Shown: positions 13,589 to 23,317 of the stretch, one piece after another
Layout: each line of letters opens with the position of its first letter
How positions within the stretch are numbered: the stretch's first letter is position 1
Assembly (NCBI GenBank): GCA_932294295.1
Contig: OW028574.1
Location: 15,200,215-15,264,214 of the forward strand
Direction of reading: 5' to 3'
Source of the DNA: Alitta virens
Taxonomy: Eukaryota > Annelida > Polychaeta > Phyllodocida > Nereididae
DNA: 64,000 nucleotides
Translations under genes and position numbers: made by a program
Notes under the pieces: generated by a model
The model's database searches: none
What the model saw: only the letters and a program-made list of their open reading frames with translations
Told to the model about the DNA's origin: nothing

Positions 13589-14368
13589 CTGAAAGAAAGA
13601 ATAGTTTACATACGTCTATCACAGATAAATCATTAACGTCTAGGTCTCATTGCTACTGGGTCCAAAAAATCGTCAGCATATAAGACTTGACATTAACCCC
13701 ATGGGTGGGGTCTTTTACTTGCCTCAGCATAGACACTGAGTACAAGCAAAGACTACAAGGCACCTCCGGACGGTTTAACGATGGTTTCATCAAGAAAGCC
13801 TGCATGGGCCAGGGATCGAACCCTGGACCTCCAACATTTTTTATTTATTTCCAATATGAAATACATATAGACTCTATATATGTGATATCACTGTACTGTA
13901 AAACATATATGAAAACATTACAGCTGATTGCACTGTAGTGTAAGTGTAGTCAACAGTCCAATTCCACGTCACAGTATTGCATGCATGAGTGCGTCCCTGA
14001 TAGGATAAACTCTCTTAATCTGCTGCTTTGAATTCTGTTCCACAATAGGTGATCATGCTCATCCAAGCATTTACTAGTCAAAACACAACTGACTAGCTGT
14101 AATTTAGATCAAAGAAATTAAGTCCATTTCTATTTGTGGGTTGATTGGGAACCACTCAAGCGTGGTAACTTGTGACATCACCAGGAGTCTTCGTCAAGTG
14201 GCGGGCTACACTACGGACACAAGTTTATGACGTTATTTTTCTCCTTCAAAATTTTCATTCACTGTTCCTTTCAAATTTCGAATGTCTGTACCTGTCCATC
14301 TATGTATGTGAAAAAAGTTATTTCTTTAACTGCTGTGAAATGTGATATGGCTTCTTTGTGTATTTTAA
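13589..14368. other. 5' flank of the FN3K-like gene, with a reverse-oriented SINE head
   Basis: No coding sequence. At 13686-13835 a minus-strand tRNA-derived SINE is seen. Its B box GGGTTCGATCCC lies at about 13812-13823, and downstream body sequence (GAGGTGCCTTGTA, GCTGAGGCAAGTAAAA) is shared with the copy at 53.5 kb. The rest up to 14368 shows nothing recognisable. Confidence 0.55.
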
Positions 14369-14759
14369 GGCCCCTTCACACTTAGCTGGATCAGAGGCCG
14401 GAGTGTCCCGGAATGAAATTTCGTTAAATCCGGGGCGGTCCGGGCGAAAAAGTTAGAAATGTCAACAAACGAAATATTTGGCGGTGTGGACATGAAGGCA
14501 AGACGGTGGCAAGACGGAGCAACACTGCCATTACACGGATGGGTACGGTCGCTACACGGATATGTACGGCTGAAACACGGTGGTGCATGGTGAACCAAGG
14601 AACAAGCCACGGTTGTTGCCGGAGGTAACACGACTGTGCCGGATGAGGGCGAAGTGATCGGATGTTACACGGGGCCTTCTCGGATATACCCGATCTTTAC
14701 ACGATCTTACTACGATATCACTACGGAGTTAAGCGGTTTTCACCTGGATCGCTCTGAAA

Positions 14760-16208
14760 TTGGTATTTAAACTGGCTGCGTTCCACTGTCCATCATTCCA
14801 CTTCGAACTACCATACTGGAAAAAAGGTGTTGCTGCTACTACAGAAGAATTGGATATGTCTTTATCACACTACGACAGGGTGGAATTGGATGTGAAGTAC
14901 CTGGACATGCAAGTCCAGCTACTTACTGCTGCTAATGATATAATTCTGCAAGAAGAACAGAAACTTCAAGATGATGCAGTGAGGGCCACAACAACAACTG
15001 ATGAAGATGACTTATTAAAAAATGCTGGTGCTGCACGAAGAAGAAGTAAGCGAATGTGGGTGCGACCTTGGCTCCTAAGAAGACCTCTTTATGGGCAGTA
15101 TGAAAAACTGATGGCTGAATTGACTGCAGAAGATGTGGGTGGCTTCAAGAATTTCATGAGGATGGAGCCTGACTTATTTCATGAAGTTCTTGCCAGAGTG
15201 GGACCTAGGATTACAAAGCAGGATACCTTTTTGAGGAGGGCCCTTGAACCTGGATTGAAACTGGCTATTACGTACTTGCGCTACCTGGGTACAGGCAACA
15301 GCTACATGTTTCTGCAGTATGGATTTAGGGTAGCCTTCAATACCATTTCTATCTTTGTCATCGAAGTCTGCCAGGCCATCATAGACGAGTACTCAACAGA
15401 AGTGATGCGTTGTCCTGTAACCCCAGAAGCCTGGAAAGAAGTTGCCAATGGATTCTTCAACAGATGGAACTTCCCCCACTGTGTCGGCGCCATTGATGGG
15501 AAGCACGTTGCCATCAGATGTCCAAGGAAGTCTGGTTCCCTGTTCTACAACTATAAGGGATTTTTCTCTATTGTCTTACTGGTTGTAGTTGATGCTGAAG
15601 TTCCTCTATGTTGACATTGGTGCCAGTGGATCAGGCTCAGATGCTGGAGTGTTTAGTCAGACAGAATTGAAGGAAGCGCTACAAAGTGGGAACATTGGAT
15701 TTCCTGAACCAGATAACCTGCCTAATGATGACCAACCAGTGCCTTACTTCATAGTTGGGGATGATGTCTTTGGACTGCAGACTTGGATGATGAAGCCTCT
15801 GCCTCACAGGAACATGACCATGGAAGACCGAATCTTCAACTACAGACTTTCTAGAGCTAGACGGGTGGTAGAGAATGCCTTTGGACTTTTGGCTGCCAGG
15901 TTCAGGTGTCTCCTGACAACAATGCCTCAAAGTCCTGACAGAGTGTGCACATAACTCTTGCTTGCTGTGTGTTGCACAACCTACTGAGGATGAAGTATCC
16001 AACTGCTCAAGTGAATGCTGTGGACCAGGAAAATGCAGACATCCATGAGATCATCCCAGGTGCATGGAAGGAGAATGCCAATCTACCAGACATGAGACAT
16101 GTGTACAGAGGCAACACCAACAGAGCAGCCAAGGAAATGCGGCAATACTTGGTCAACTACGTGAACTCTGAAGCTGGGAGTGTACCATGGCAACAAGACA
16201 AGATTTGA
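14760..16208 (+). pseudogene. Harbinger (HARBI1-like, DDE_Tnp_4) transposase, frameshifted
   Basis: The reading frame from about 14760 to 15600 carries an N-terminal helical region and then the nuclease core: CVGAIDGKHVAIRCP (first catalytic Asp, near 15490) and FYNYKGFFSIVLL. At about 15593 the frame shifts; the protein continues in another frame with FLYVDIGASGSGSDAGVF, FIVGDDVFGLQTWMMKP (second Asp) and RRVVENAFGLLAARF (final Glu). Near 15945 a second shift leads to HITLACCVLHNLLR and the C-terminus ending at 16206. The first break is consistent with a deletion of about 5 nt where the family has Asp-Ala-x-Tyr-Lys/Arg-Phe. All three acidic catalytic residues are still readable, but the two shifts make the copy non-functional. 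Its upstream start, perhaps an ATG near 14862, is uncertain. Confidence 0.85.
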
Positions 16209-16393
16209 AAACAACGCGAATGATGTAAGTTTGAACATTTAATTATTACGACACTTCAGACATCTGCAGCACACAAGTGCAAAAAATACACAGCATTTCA
16301 TTATTGTCATGCAATACAGTTTACATGAAAAAAAGTAACATAATAATACAATGACCAGTAATTTTAAATGTATAAGTTCCTGGTAATAACAGT

Positions 16394-17066
16394 TCATTGT
16401 TCATTTAATAAAAGTTCATTGTTCATTTCCAGGTGAACATAAATCGGGTGGTAGTGGAGGCGTGGGCACTGAAAAGGAGGAGTTATGGTCATCACCACCA
16501 ACCATCCCCCCCCCCCCCCCACACTAGTGTTCAACAAGTAGCTGGTCAGAGAAACATCCTGAGGCGTGCTACAATCCTGTGGTGACATGGAAGGACGACC
16601 GTGCGAAGGACCTGCAGTCAACCATGCCTGACTGATTATCGTCGAAGATGTCGCAGGAGAGGGGATTGGTGCAGGCACAGACGAAGAAGGGGCAGACGAC
16701 ATGAGAGCCTGGGGCGAAGGGCCGGACGCAGGAGCGAACATCTGGGCAGCAGGGCTGGAAGAATGCTGAGCGAACATCTGGGCAGCAGGGCTGGAAGAAT
16801 GTTGAGCGAACATCTGGGCAGCAGGGCTGGAAGAATGCTGAGCGAACATCTGGGTAGCAGGGCTGGAAGAATGCTGAGCGAACATCTGGGCAGCAGGGCT
16901 AGAAGAATGCTGATGAGGGAACATCTGCGCAGCAGGGCTGGATGAACTGGCTGTAGTAGCAGGAGCAGGGAGGACGAACTGCTGCTGCTGAGGGACAGGC
17001 GGCACAAAGGGATGATACTGCTGTTGCAGTTGCTGTTGCTGCTGGCGCTTCCGATGATACGCCTGC
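16394..17066 (-). CDS. Low-complexity Gln/Ser/Pro repeat exon, probably part of the Harbinger accessory gene
   Basis: An acceptor-like site (GTAAGCAG before 17066) opens a long frame beginning AYHRKRQQQQQLQQQYHPF, then six QHSSSPAAQMFA-type repeats, then a Ser/Pro/Ala-rich tail and a poly-Gly stretch over the C-run at 16506. It lies downstream of the Myb/SANT-like exons on the same strand. How it is spliced to them is not clear, because the exon at 17125-17262 ends in its own stop codon. It may be an alternative last exon. No catalytic or DNA-binding motif is seen in it. Confidence 0.4.
16734..16940 (-). repeat. 36-bp coding minisatellite in the Harbinger minus-strand gene
   Basis: Five near-identical 36-bp units (16734-16913) plus a degenerate sixth. 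On the minus strand each unit encodes 12 residues of the type QHSSSPAAQMFA, within an open frame running from about 17066 to 16394. The unit length is a multiple of three and the copies differ mostly by single substitutions. Confidence 0.9.
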
Positions 17067-17124
17067 TTACAATAAAATGTAAACTGCATCAGGTGCTATA
17101 AGGTTTGGGCCTGGTAATCCCATC

Positions 17125-17781
17125 AAGTGTCTGTGTCCATCTGCATGACCTCGTGGTATATCATGTCCGTGAAAACCCTCTTGGAGAAGCTGCCTGAGTC
17201 ATTTGGCTGACTCAACTTGCTCTGCATGTCCCGCTGCAGATCTGTGGCCTTTTCAATCAGCTGGAAATAGGAAAGAACACAACATCAGAGTAAAAGTCAC
17301 ATGGCAACTGCAATAGCATGTGCAGTATTGACAATGTAATGAAAAGACACATCATCATACAGTGAACACTGGAAGTGCCAAGAAACAAAGCTACCACTTT
17401 CTACTATGAAAAAGCTACAACTTTAAAATGCAAGATTACAATTACAACTTTAAACTGCAACATTACAATAAGATTATCTTGATTATCACAACTGAAGCAG
17501 TATACTTACTTGAGTGACATTGTGTAGCAATTCCACCTCCACTACCTGCAAGGCTGGATGTGTCACAGTACAACTCAGCTCCTTCGCTTTCTGGTCGATT
17601 ATTCGCGATTTGATGTCTGTCCGCTTGTATTGAGCAAGCCGCCGGTTGTACAGCATCTCCTGGGAACGGTACCAGTCGGCCACATCTTGTTGCTGGTCTT
17701 CTGTCAGGTTCAGGGGTTCTTTCTTGTGCCTCTTCGCTTTTGCTGCAGGTGGCGGTGGAGCTGCAGTACCAGTTGCAGCTA
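17125..17781 (-). CDS. Myb/SANT-like accessory protein of the Harbinger element (partial)
   Basis: Exon about 17513-17781 (after an acceptor TAGATTAG) encodes a Pro/Ala/Lys-rich start, then TEDQQQDVADWYRSQEMLYN and RRLAQYKRTDIKSRIIDQKA, a helical basic segment of the Myb/SANT-trihelix kind found in Harbinger second proteins. It ends at a GTAAGT donor with LLHNVTQ. The next exon, about 17125-17262, starts after TTTCCAG and continues in phase with LIEKATDLQRDMQSKLSQ and SFSKRVFTDMIYHEVMQMD to a stop. The second protein is known to help the transposase enter the nucleus and bind DNA. A start codon exon was not identified. Family assignment rests on context more than on a strong motif. Confidence 0.5.
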
Positions 17782-17800
17782 ATCTAGGGATATAAGGGTA

Positions 17801-18458
17801 AATTTTGTAGGATCTCTACTGAGACTTGAGCAGGTACACTATCATGACCAGCAGTTCTGGTGAGTCTATCCATGCTTTTGTTTTCCAACCTTTTGCAGCA
17901 GACATGAAATGTTTCTTGCAAAGAGGACACATTTCCATGATATTAGTCCTCTTATTTCATATCTAGTGAAAACCTAAACAAAAGCCTTACAAGACATCTG
18001 GCAGTGATTTGAAGTGTGATCAGAAGGGATACAGAATCAAAATACATAAGTCCTTTGTTTGGGATTTAGTAAACCAAACCATAGGTTACTGACACTCCAA
18101 GCCATTCACCAAAACACAACAATGCCATGATCATTGTCAGTCCAGTTTTTACTTGATGCTTCATATCAGTCAAATATGACCTCTTGGTTGAGAAGAAGTC
18201 CCTTCAGTCTTTACAAGCTTTTCGTGGTTTTTCGCTAAGAAAGGTTCATCTTGTTTTCATGATGGGAATCATGGGATTAATAATAGATGCATGGTAGTGG
18301 TAATCAGCACATGGAGTGAAAACCTTAGCCAATGGTTGAAACAAAGCAGTACAATGCCAAGACTGCCAGCATAAGGGTATCATCATAAATTTGCACTGGA
18401 TCAGGATCCGCAAAAAAAAGATGCAGTCTTTGCACTGTACACTGCTTTGTGTCGGCCA
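17801..18458. other. Gene-free stretch between Harbinger and hAT elements
   Basis: No domain, terminal repeat or convincing exon is visible. It may include the lost right part of the Harbinger element. Confidence 0.4.
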
Positions 18459-18466
18459 CTGGTTAA

Positions 18467-19393
18467 CAAGGTTGGCAAATTTAACCCACCCAATGGGTTT
18501 AACCCGTATTAAACCCGGGTTGGGCTACTTAGACTTTTCGCCCAAAGTGGGTAAGCCCTGGGTTAAAACCCATAATTTTACTTATAATCAGTATAAAAGG
18601 TGCAGGAAAGACAAAACAATATTTAAACTATTGTATCTGAAATATTCAACTTTGCACAGATGATGCTACATGTTGGTAGGACCCAGATAAATGGTTGTTT
18701 CCCCCAATTTGCAATTGAGAAAACACTAAATTGGTTAAGCAATTTTTTCGCTATTGTTGTTAGCTTTAAAATTATAATATTTGGAATTCAGCAGACAAAC
18801 TAAAATAGCATGGTCCCATGTGGTATAGTTTTCATAAGAATTGAACTTCTATAATTGGAAGTCACTTTTTGTCAGTCTGTATTATTATCTGTAGATCATT
18901 ATAAGTCTCTGTACTATAATTTAGGAATTGAATTCTATAATTGATACTCATGCCCATAATATGTGTAAAGCTCAGTGATAGCCAATAAAGTAAAGTTTAA
19001 GAAAGCCAATCTTCTATTTCTCCATATATTCACTGTTAAATGTATTTTTAGGGGCCCGTGATAGGTGGTGGGCACCAGCTGGGATTCCAACCACTGGGTC
19101 CTGGGTTCATTTCCCAGTCGAGCCTTATTAAGTTGGATGGCTGTTTCATTCATCATCTCATTGCCATGGTTCCTGCCTGCCCTAATTAGCCCATCAGGTG
19201 CAGAAACACAGGACATAAAGCCCTAATCCACCCACCACCCTTATATGTATCCCATGTGTCGACCTCGTAGGAGGGTTTTGACCAGGTTTACCCCACAATT
19301 GCCTGGGTTAAACCCATTTTGCCCAGGTTACACCCAGGTTTTACCGACTGGGCTGGGCAAAATTGATTTAACCCGGGTTAAAGTCCAACCCTG
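18467..19393. mobile_element. hAT-type non-autonomous element with perfect 8-bp target duplication
   Basis: Flanked by CTGGTTAA on both sides (18459-18466 and 19394-19401), the 8-bp duplication typical of hAT insertion. The ends are CAAGGTTGGCAAATTTAACC on the left and, read inverted, CAGGGTTGGACTTTAACC on the right. Both subterminal regions hold many GGGTTTAACCC-like words in opposite orientations (18480-18575 and 19285-19390), probable transposase sites. No transposase is encoded. A SINE copy sits inside it at 19051-19239. Confidence 0.85.
19051..19239 (+). repeat. tRNA-derived SINE (family A) nested in the hAT element
   Basis: About 190 bp closely similar to the copy at 33830-34019. Shared words include GTCGAGCCT, AGTTGGATGGCTGTTTCAT, CATCTCATTGC and CTAATTAGCCCATCAGGTGC, ending with CCCTAATCCACCCACCA. 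The 5' part is tRNA-like with a B-box-like GGGTTCATTTCCC. Confidence 0.8.
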
Positions 19394-19401
19394 CTGGTTA
19401 A

Positions 19402-20339
19402 GGTCTTCACCCCAAGTGCTGAATACCACTACCACCACAAAAAGGATCACAGGATGTTCTTATGGCGGAAGCAGCAAGGTAGTTGCCTCAACTGAACATG
19501 CTGGTCAATCACGTCAAAAATCATTCAACTTTGCCAGGGGGTGAAGAGCCTGTAATAATGTAATGTGCCACAGGGAACAACAGGTCTTCTATGTTACGAG
19601 GAGGGGGTGGGACTGAATCTCTTTGACTTCTGCTCACAAAGAACATGGTTTTGAAGAACCAGCCTATGGTCCATTCTGATTGGTCGTAAGAGAACAAAAA
19701 ATAGACAAGAGTACTGAAGATAACATTGAAGAAAGGATCCCCAGCCCCACAGCAACTTTTCTTGCATAGGCACCCTGACAAGATGCACAATTCCAGCCAG
19801 TCACTTGAAAAGACCAGCTGCAAATATAATTTTTACAAACTTCAGGTGGACCAACATAATTATATGAATATATATAATGAAACAGCACCTTGGATTCTCA
19901 CTAAGATGATGTGGTATACATATTTATTTATGTCATCTAACAGTTTTGATAAATAGGACTAAATATATTCTACCTGGTGTGCACAATTCCATTTTGGCGG
20001 GCAATAAAACAGAAAAGCTGTTATACTAGAGATAATCAAGTTGTTCAGGCAAAAATAGTTATTACTAACTACTTTCACAACACAATTTTTGTTTATGTAA
20101 TTACACATATAGTTTGTCATTTAAGTCTAAAGGACTATTTTGAATACGTAAGACTGATCATAAGATTTAGCCAATCTACATAATTTTGAACCAATGACCT
20201 TGACTGTGTGACAACCATATGAGCATCATATGAGTTTAATTATTCAATTGCTTACATCTACAACATGCCAACAGAGGATACATCAGTTTGAAGTTTTCAG
20301 AAACAGAATTGCCAGTGTGACATATTCTTTGAAAAAAAA
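19402..20339. other. Gene-free AT-rich stretch
   Basis: Nothing with coding or repeat support was identified. Overlapping short frames on both strands at 19521-19960 have no recognisable domain. Confidence 0.4.
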
Positions 20340-21175
20340 AGAAGAAGATTTATAACTAAAAACACCTCAATGTTTAGGCATAATATGTTGTAAGAAATAT
20401 TATCAATTGAATATTGTAATTGAATTGACAATTACCTTGACCTTTGAGTGTGAATTTGACCTACAATCACATTTTGAACATCATAAGCCCATCCCAGAAA
20501 ACACATTTGCAGAAATAGTGTGGAATCCACCGGGCAATACAAGATCATACATTGATAACCAAAAGATACCTTGATATACAGGCATATTATACATTTTCAG
20601 AAAGCTTATTATCTGTACTTAATAGTTGGTGTCATCTGGGTGGTATTAGGTACAACATCTGGAATAAAGTCCTATTCGAAATTTGACTATTCTTTTGACA
20701 ATGACTTTGATCTTGACCTTGAATCCCATTTCTTGTATCATAAATCAATTCTCCATTCATGAAAACATGTTTGCACACTCTTTGCAAGTTAATATCATTT
20801 TTCATTTAGAGAATACACTAATTTGAAATTTTCCGAAGGAACATGGAATTTGCAGGGCAATACACACTGCAATCTACAATATTATATTTATAACCAAAAG
20901 TAACCTCAATATACAAGCATATTATATATTTTCTGAAAGCTTACCATCTGAACTGTATAGATACTTAATAATTTCTGTTATCTGGGTGGTATTAGAGCTT
21001 ATTAGTACAGGTAAAACATCTGAAATAAAATAAAAGTCATATATACGAAATTTAGAATTTATTTTGACAAATACCTTGACGTTTGAGCATGATCTTGAGT
21101 TTGAATCCCGTTTTTGAGGTCATAAATCAATTCTCCATCCCAGAACACATAGATTTAGACTTTTTTTGCATGTAA
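20340..21175. repeat. Three degenerate tandem copies of a 200-350-bp unit
   Basis: The words ACCTCAATATACAAGCATATTAT (variants near 20361, 20568 and 20906), CTTGACCTTTGAGCATGATCTTGA (variants near 20440, 20700 and 21075) and CATAAATCAATTCTCCAT (20744 and 21120) recur in the same order. This points to an old tandem duplication or nested insertions of one repeat. Confidence 0.65.
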
Positions 21176-21759
21176 ATACCATTTTTCCTTCTTGAGATAT
21201 GAAAAATCAAGGAATTTACAATTATATAAAAATTGGCCGACTTTTCCGACTTTGTCATGCAGTATTTTCTAAAAGCTACCCTGTTGAGGTGGTTATTATA
21301 CATTTTCAGTTCAATCTTCATTGACCTGGTATTCAACAATTCCATCAAGTGCAATTGCAACACTATTCACATTTTAAAAATTCTGGTTTTCCAAATCAAA
21401 ATTTACAAGTGAATATGATAATATTGTCATTACTGATGGTTATATTCCGACATAATATATAGATAAAAGTGCTACTTGATCATATCAGTATTATACAATT
21501 GTAATTTGTAGTAGATGGCAAGGAGTCAAATATAGAGTGTAATTAGATGACTTTCCATCCACCATTATGGGATTCAATTTATATCTTCTGTCCAACACTT
21601 TATGTAAATAGCTGTAAATGACTTACACACATTTTTCTCAGTCATTGGTCATTAAAAGCAATATTTACATGACATTACATTGACATGTTGCTCACGTAAT
21701 ATGCATGAAGTCACTTTATGTATGCCTTTACAATAAGAAACTTACGATGGTATCACTAA

Positions 21760-21940
21760 CATAGGCGTAAAAGGTGGGGGGGGGGGGAATTGCCCCCCAA
21801 GTGTCCAAGAAAGCCAAAAATTCGGGCAAAAAGTTGAAAAATTCGGGCATAAAGGGGGGCTCATAAAACCCTTAAAATTCGGGCAAGATGACCTTTGCCC
21901 CCCCCCCCCCCCCAAAAGAAAGGTGCCTCCTACGCCTATG
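21760..21940. mobile_element. 181-bp hAT-type MITE with 8-bp target duplication
   Basis: Terminal inverted repeats CATAGGCGTA / TACGCCTATG. Perfect 8-bp duplication ATCACTAA at 21752-21759 and 21941-21948. The interior has a G-run (21776) and a C-run (21898) that can pair, and three ATTCGGGCA words. No coding sequence. Confidence 0.9.
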
Positions 21941-21948
21941 ATCACTAA

Positions 21949-22352
21949 CACCATTGTTCCAGTTAGCCTGTCATATAATATACTTCCATGTATGCATCAT
22001 TATAAATGGGTGGGCATCTAATTCGTGTCATTGATTAGGCCCTAATCTACAGAGACCACGGAAATGACCAGTCATCCTACAATGTTAGCAATATGCATGG
22101 CTTGATGCCAACGCGTGGCTTACCTGGGGGAATCCCCGTCATTATGACAAAGAGGTGTGTCACACACAGGTAAACAAACCACACAAATCATTTATGATCA
22201 GCTTCAAGTACACGCTATGGATTTACAATATGTATAGGATAGACTCAGGCTTGGATGCATGTTACAAATTATCATCAATGTTTTTTTCGATATTGGATCA
22301 TTCAGATAAAAGAATAGAAGAATGGCGACAATTTTAAAAGTGTTATCTATGC
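21949..22352. other. Gene-free stretch upstream of the TRIM-NHL promoter
   Basis: Mostly featureless. On the minus strand an ATG near 22144 is followed after about 20 bp by a good donor (CCCCCAGGTAAGCC, near 22125), which could be a divergent first exon, but no downstream exon was found. Confidence 0.3.
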
Positions 22353-22362
22353 GTGCTATAAA
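22353..22362 (+). promoter_or_regulatory. TATA box of the TRIM-NHL gene
   Basis: GCTATAAAAAGAACG lies about 25-30 bp before a likely start region near 22385. It sits upstream of a well-formed 5' exon ending at the donor GAG|GTAAGT (22778/22779). Confidence 0.6.
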
Positions 22363-22384
22363 AAGAACGCTGCATCGCCAGATT

Positions 22385-22778
22385 GTCATCTTCTTATCAG
22401 CTGATCCAAACATCAGAACTTCACGAAGGGGAATTCCGTGCTTTTTGCACAAGTAGGTCAACATTAAAGGGACTGTGCTTACAAGCTAAAGGTAGAAAGT
22501 GTGGTGACCTAGATTTCAGGCGTGCACACCTTAATAGGACAATAGATCCAGTGCTGATTTGGCGACGTTCTCTGCGACGCGCGTTGTTGACGTTTGGTGA
22601 CGCAGCGTCCTAACTCATTTACGGAGGGATTACCCCTCACAATGGAATGATAAGCAGACGATAATCTGAAAGACAGAAATTCCTCACCTAAGTCAGATTC
22701 AGTTCCTCTGAAGTTGTGCGAGGATCGAAGGAGTTGTTGCACCTCAGCAATTTTTGTCAAAGGATCTCCACTATAGAG
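22385..22778 (+). other. Probable 5' untranslated exon of the TRIM-NHL gene
   Basis: The exon is bounded by the TATA box upstream and the strong donor AGAG|GTAAGT at 22779. The only strong acceptor before the coding exon is TTTTTCTTCTAG at 23275, giving an intron of 497 bp. The exon contains a TGACGTTTGGTGACGC stretch (near 22588) with CRE-like halves. There is no long reading frame in phase with the coding exon. Confidence 0.5.
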
Positions 22779-23317
22779 GTAAGTAGAACGCTGTTATCAT
22801 GCATAAGTGGGTACCTGGTTCTGTAAAGTGACGCCAAAATGATTAAGCAATATATGGAGAATCTGAAATACATCTGATGTGTCTTAATTTTGCTTCTTTG
22901 GCTTCAGTTTATTGTTGGGTATTTTGTTGTTATACTATGACAAACGATGTAATGCAGGTAGGCAACAGTATTACCCTAGTGATATTGATTGTGCACTACG
23001 TACATATTAAAGTGCAGTGCTTCCATCCATCAGCTAACTAAGGTTAAGAATAATGTTGGTCTGCATCCAAATGGATGTCACTCAGTTAAAGGTGGATAAA
23101 CTCTAATCGTTTGTCCTATGAATGTTTCAAGTTTTCTGTCAGTATTGCAGGCACCTTCATCACATGTCATGCTTCAGTAATTATTACAATAAATCACAAC
23201 TGTACTTATATGGTAAACAGAGGTATGCTAATGATATACAGTATGCTAACTGTATTGTATTCATTTTTCTTCTAGCTTGTCTAATTACTGTGCAAGTTGC
23301 CTGAGGACAATAGCACC

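Larger units (their letters stand above)
14369..17800. mobile_element. Degenerate Harbinger/PIF DNA transposon (two-gene type)
   Basis: The left end starts GGCCCCTTCACACTTAGC at 14369 directly after TAA, the usual Harbinger target triplet. The next about 170 bp closely match the left arm of the MITE at 40240 (shared GGATCAGA-GCCGGAG-GTCCCGG and AAATGTCAACAAA). Inside lie a plus-strand DDE transposase pseudogene and a convergent minus-strand Myb/SANT-like gene, the standard Harbinger pair. No matching right terminal repeat was found before the hAT element at 18467, so the right boundary is approximate and may be lost. Confidence 0.75.

Noticed and set aside
13796..13835. tRNA gene
   Set aside because: Only a B box is preserved. 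There is no A box or cloverleaf, and the downstream body matches a SINE family.
16601..16945. Plus-strand Arg/Gly repeat frame (EHLGSRAGRML units)
   Set aside because: Antisense shadow of the 36-bp minisatellite. A repeat whose length is divisible by three stays open in several frames.
22101..22146. Sequence with CTTACCTGGGGG resembling the start of U1 snRNA
   Set aside because: Similarity ends after about 11 bases. It reads better as a minus-strand splice donor.
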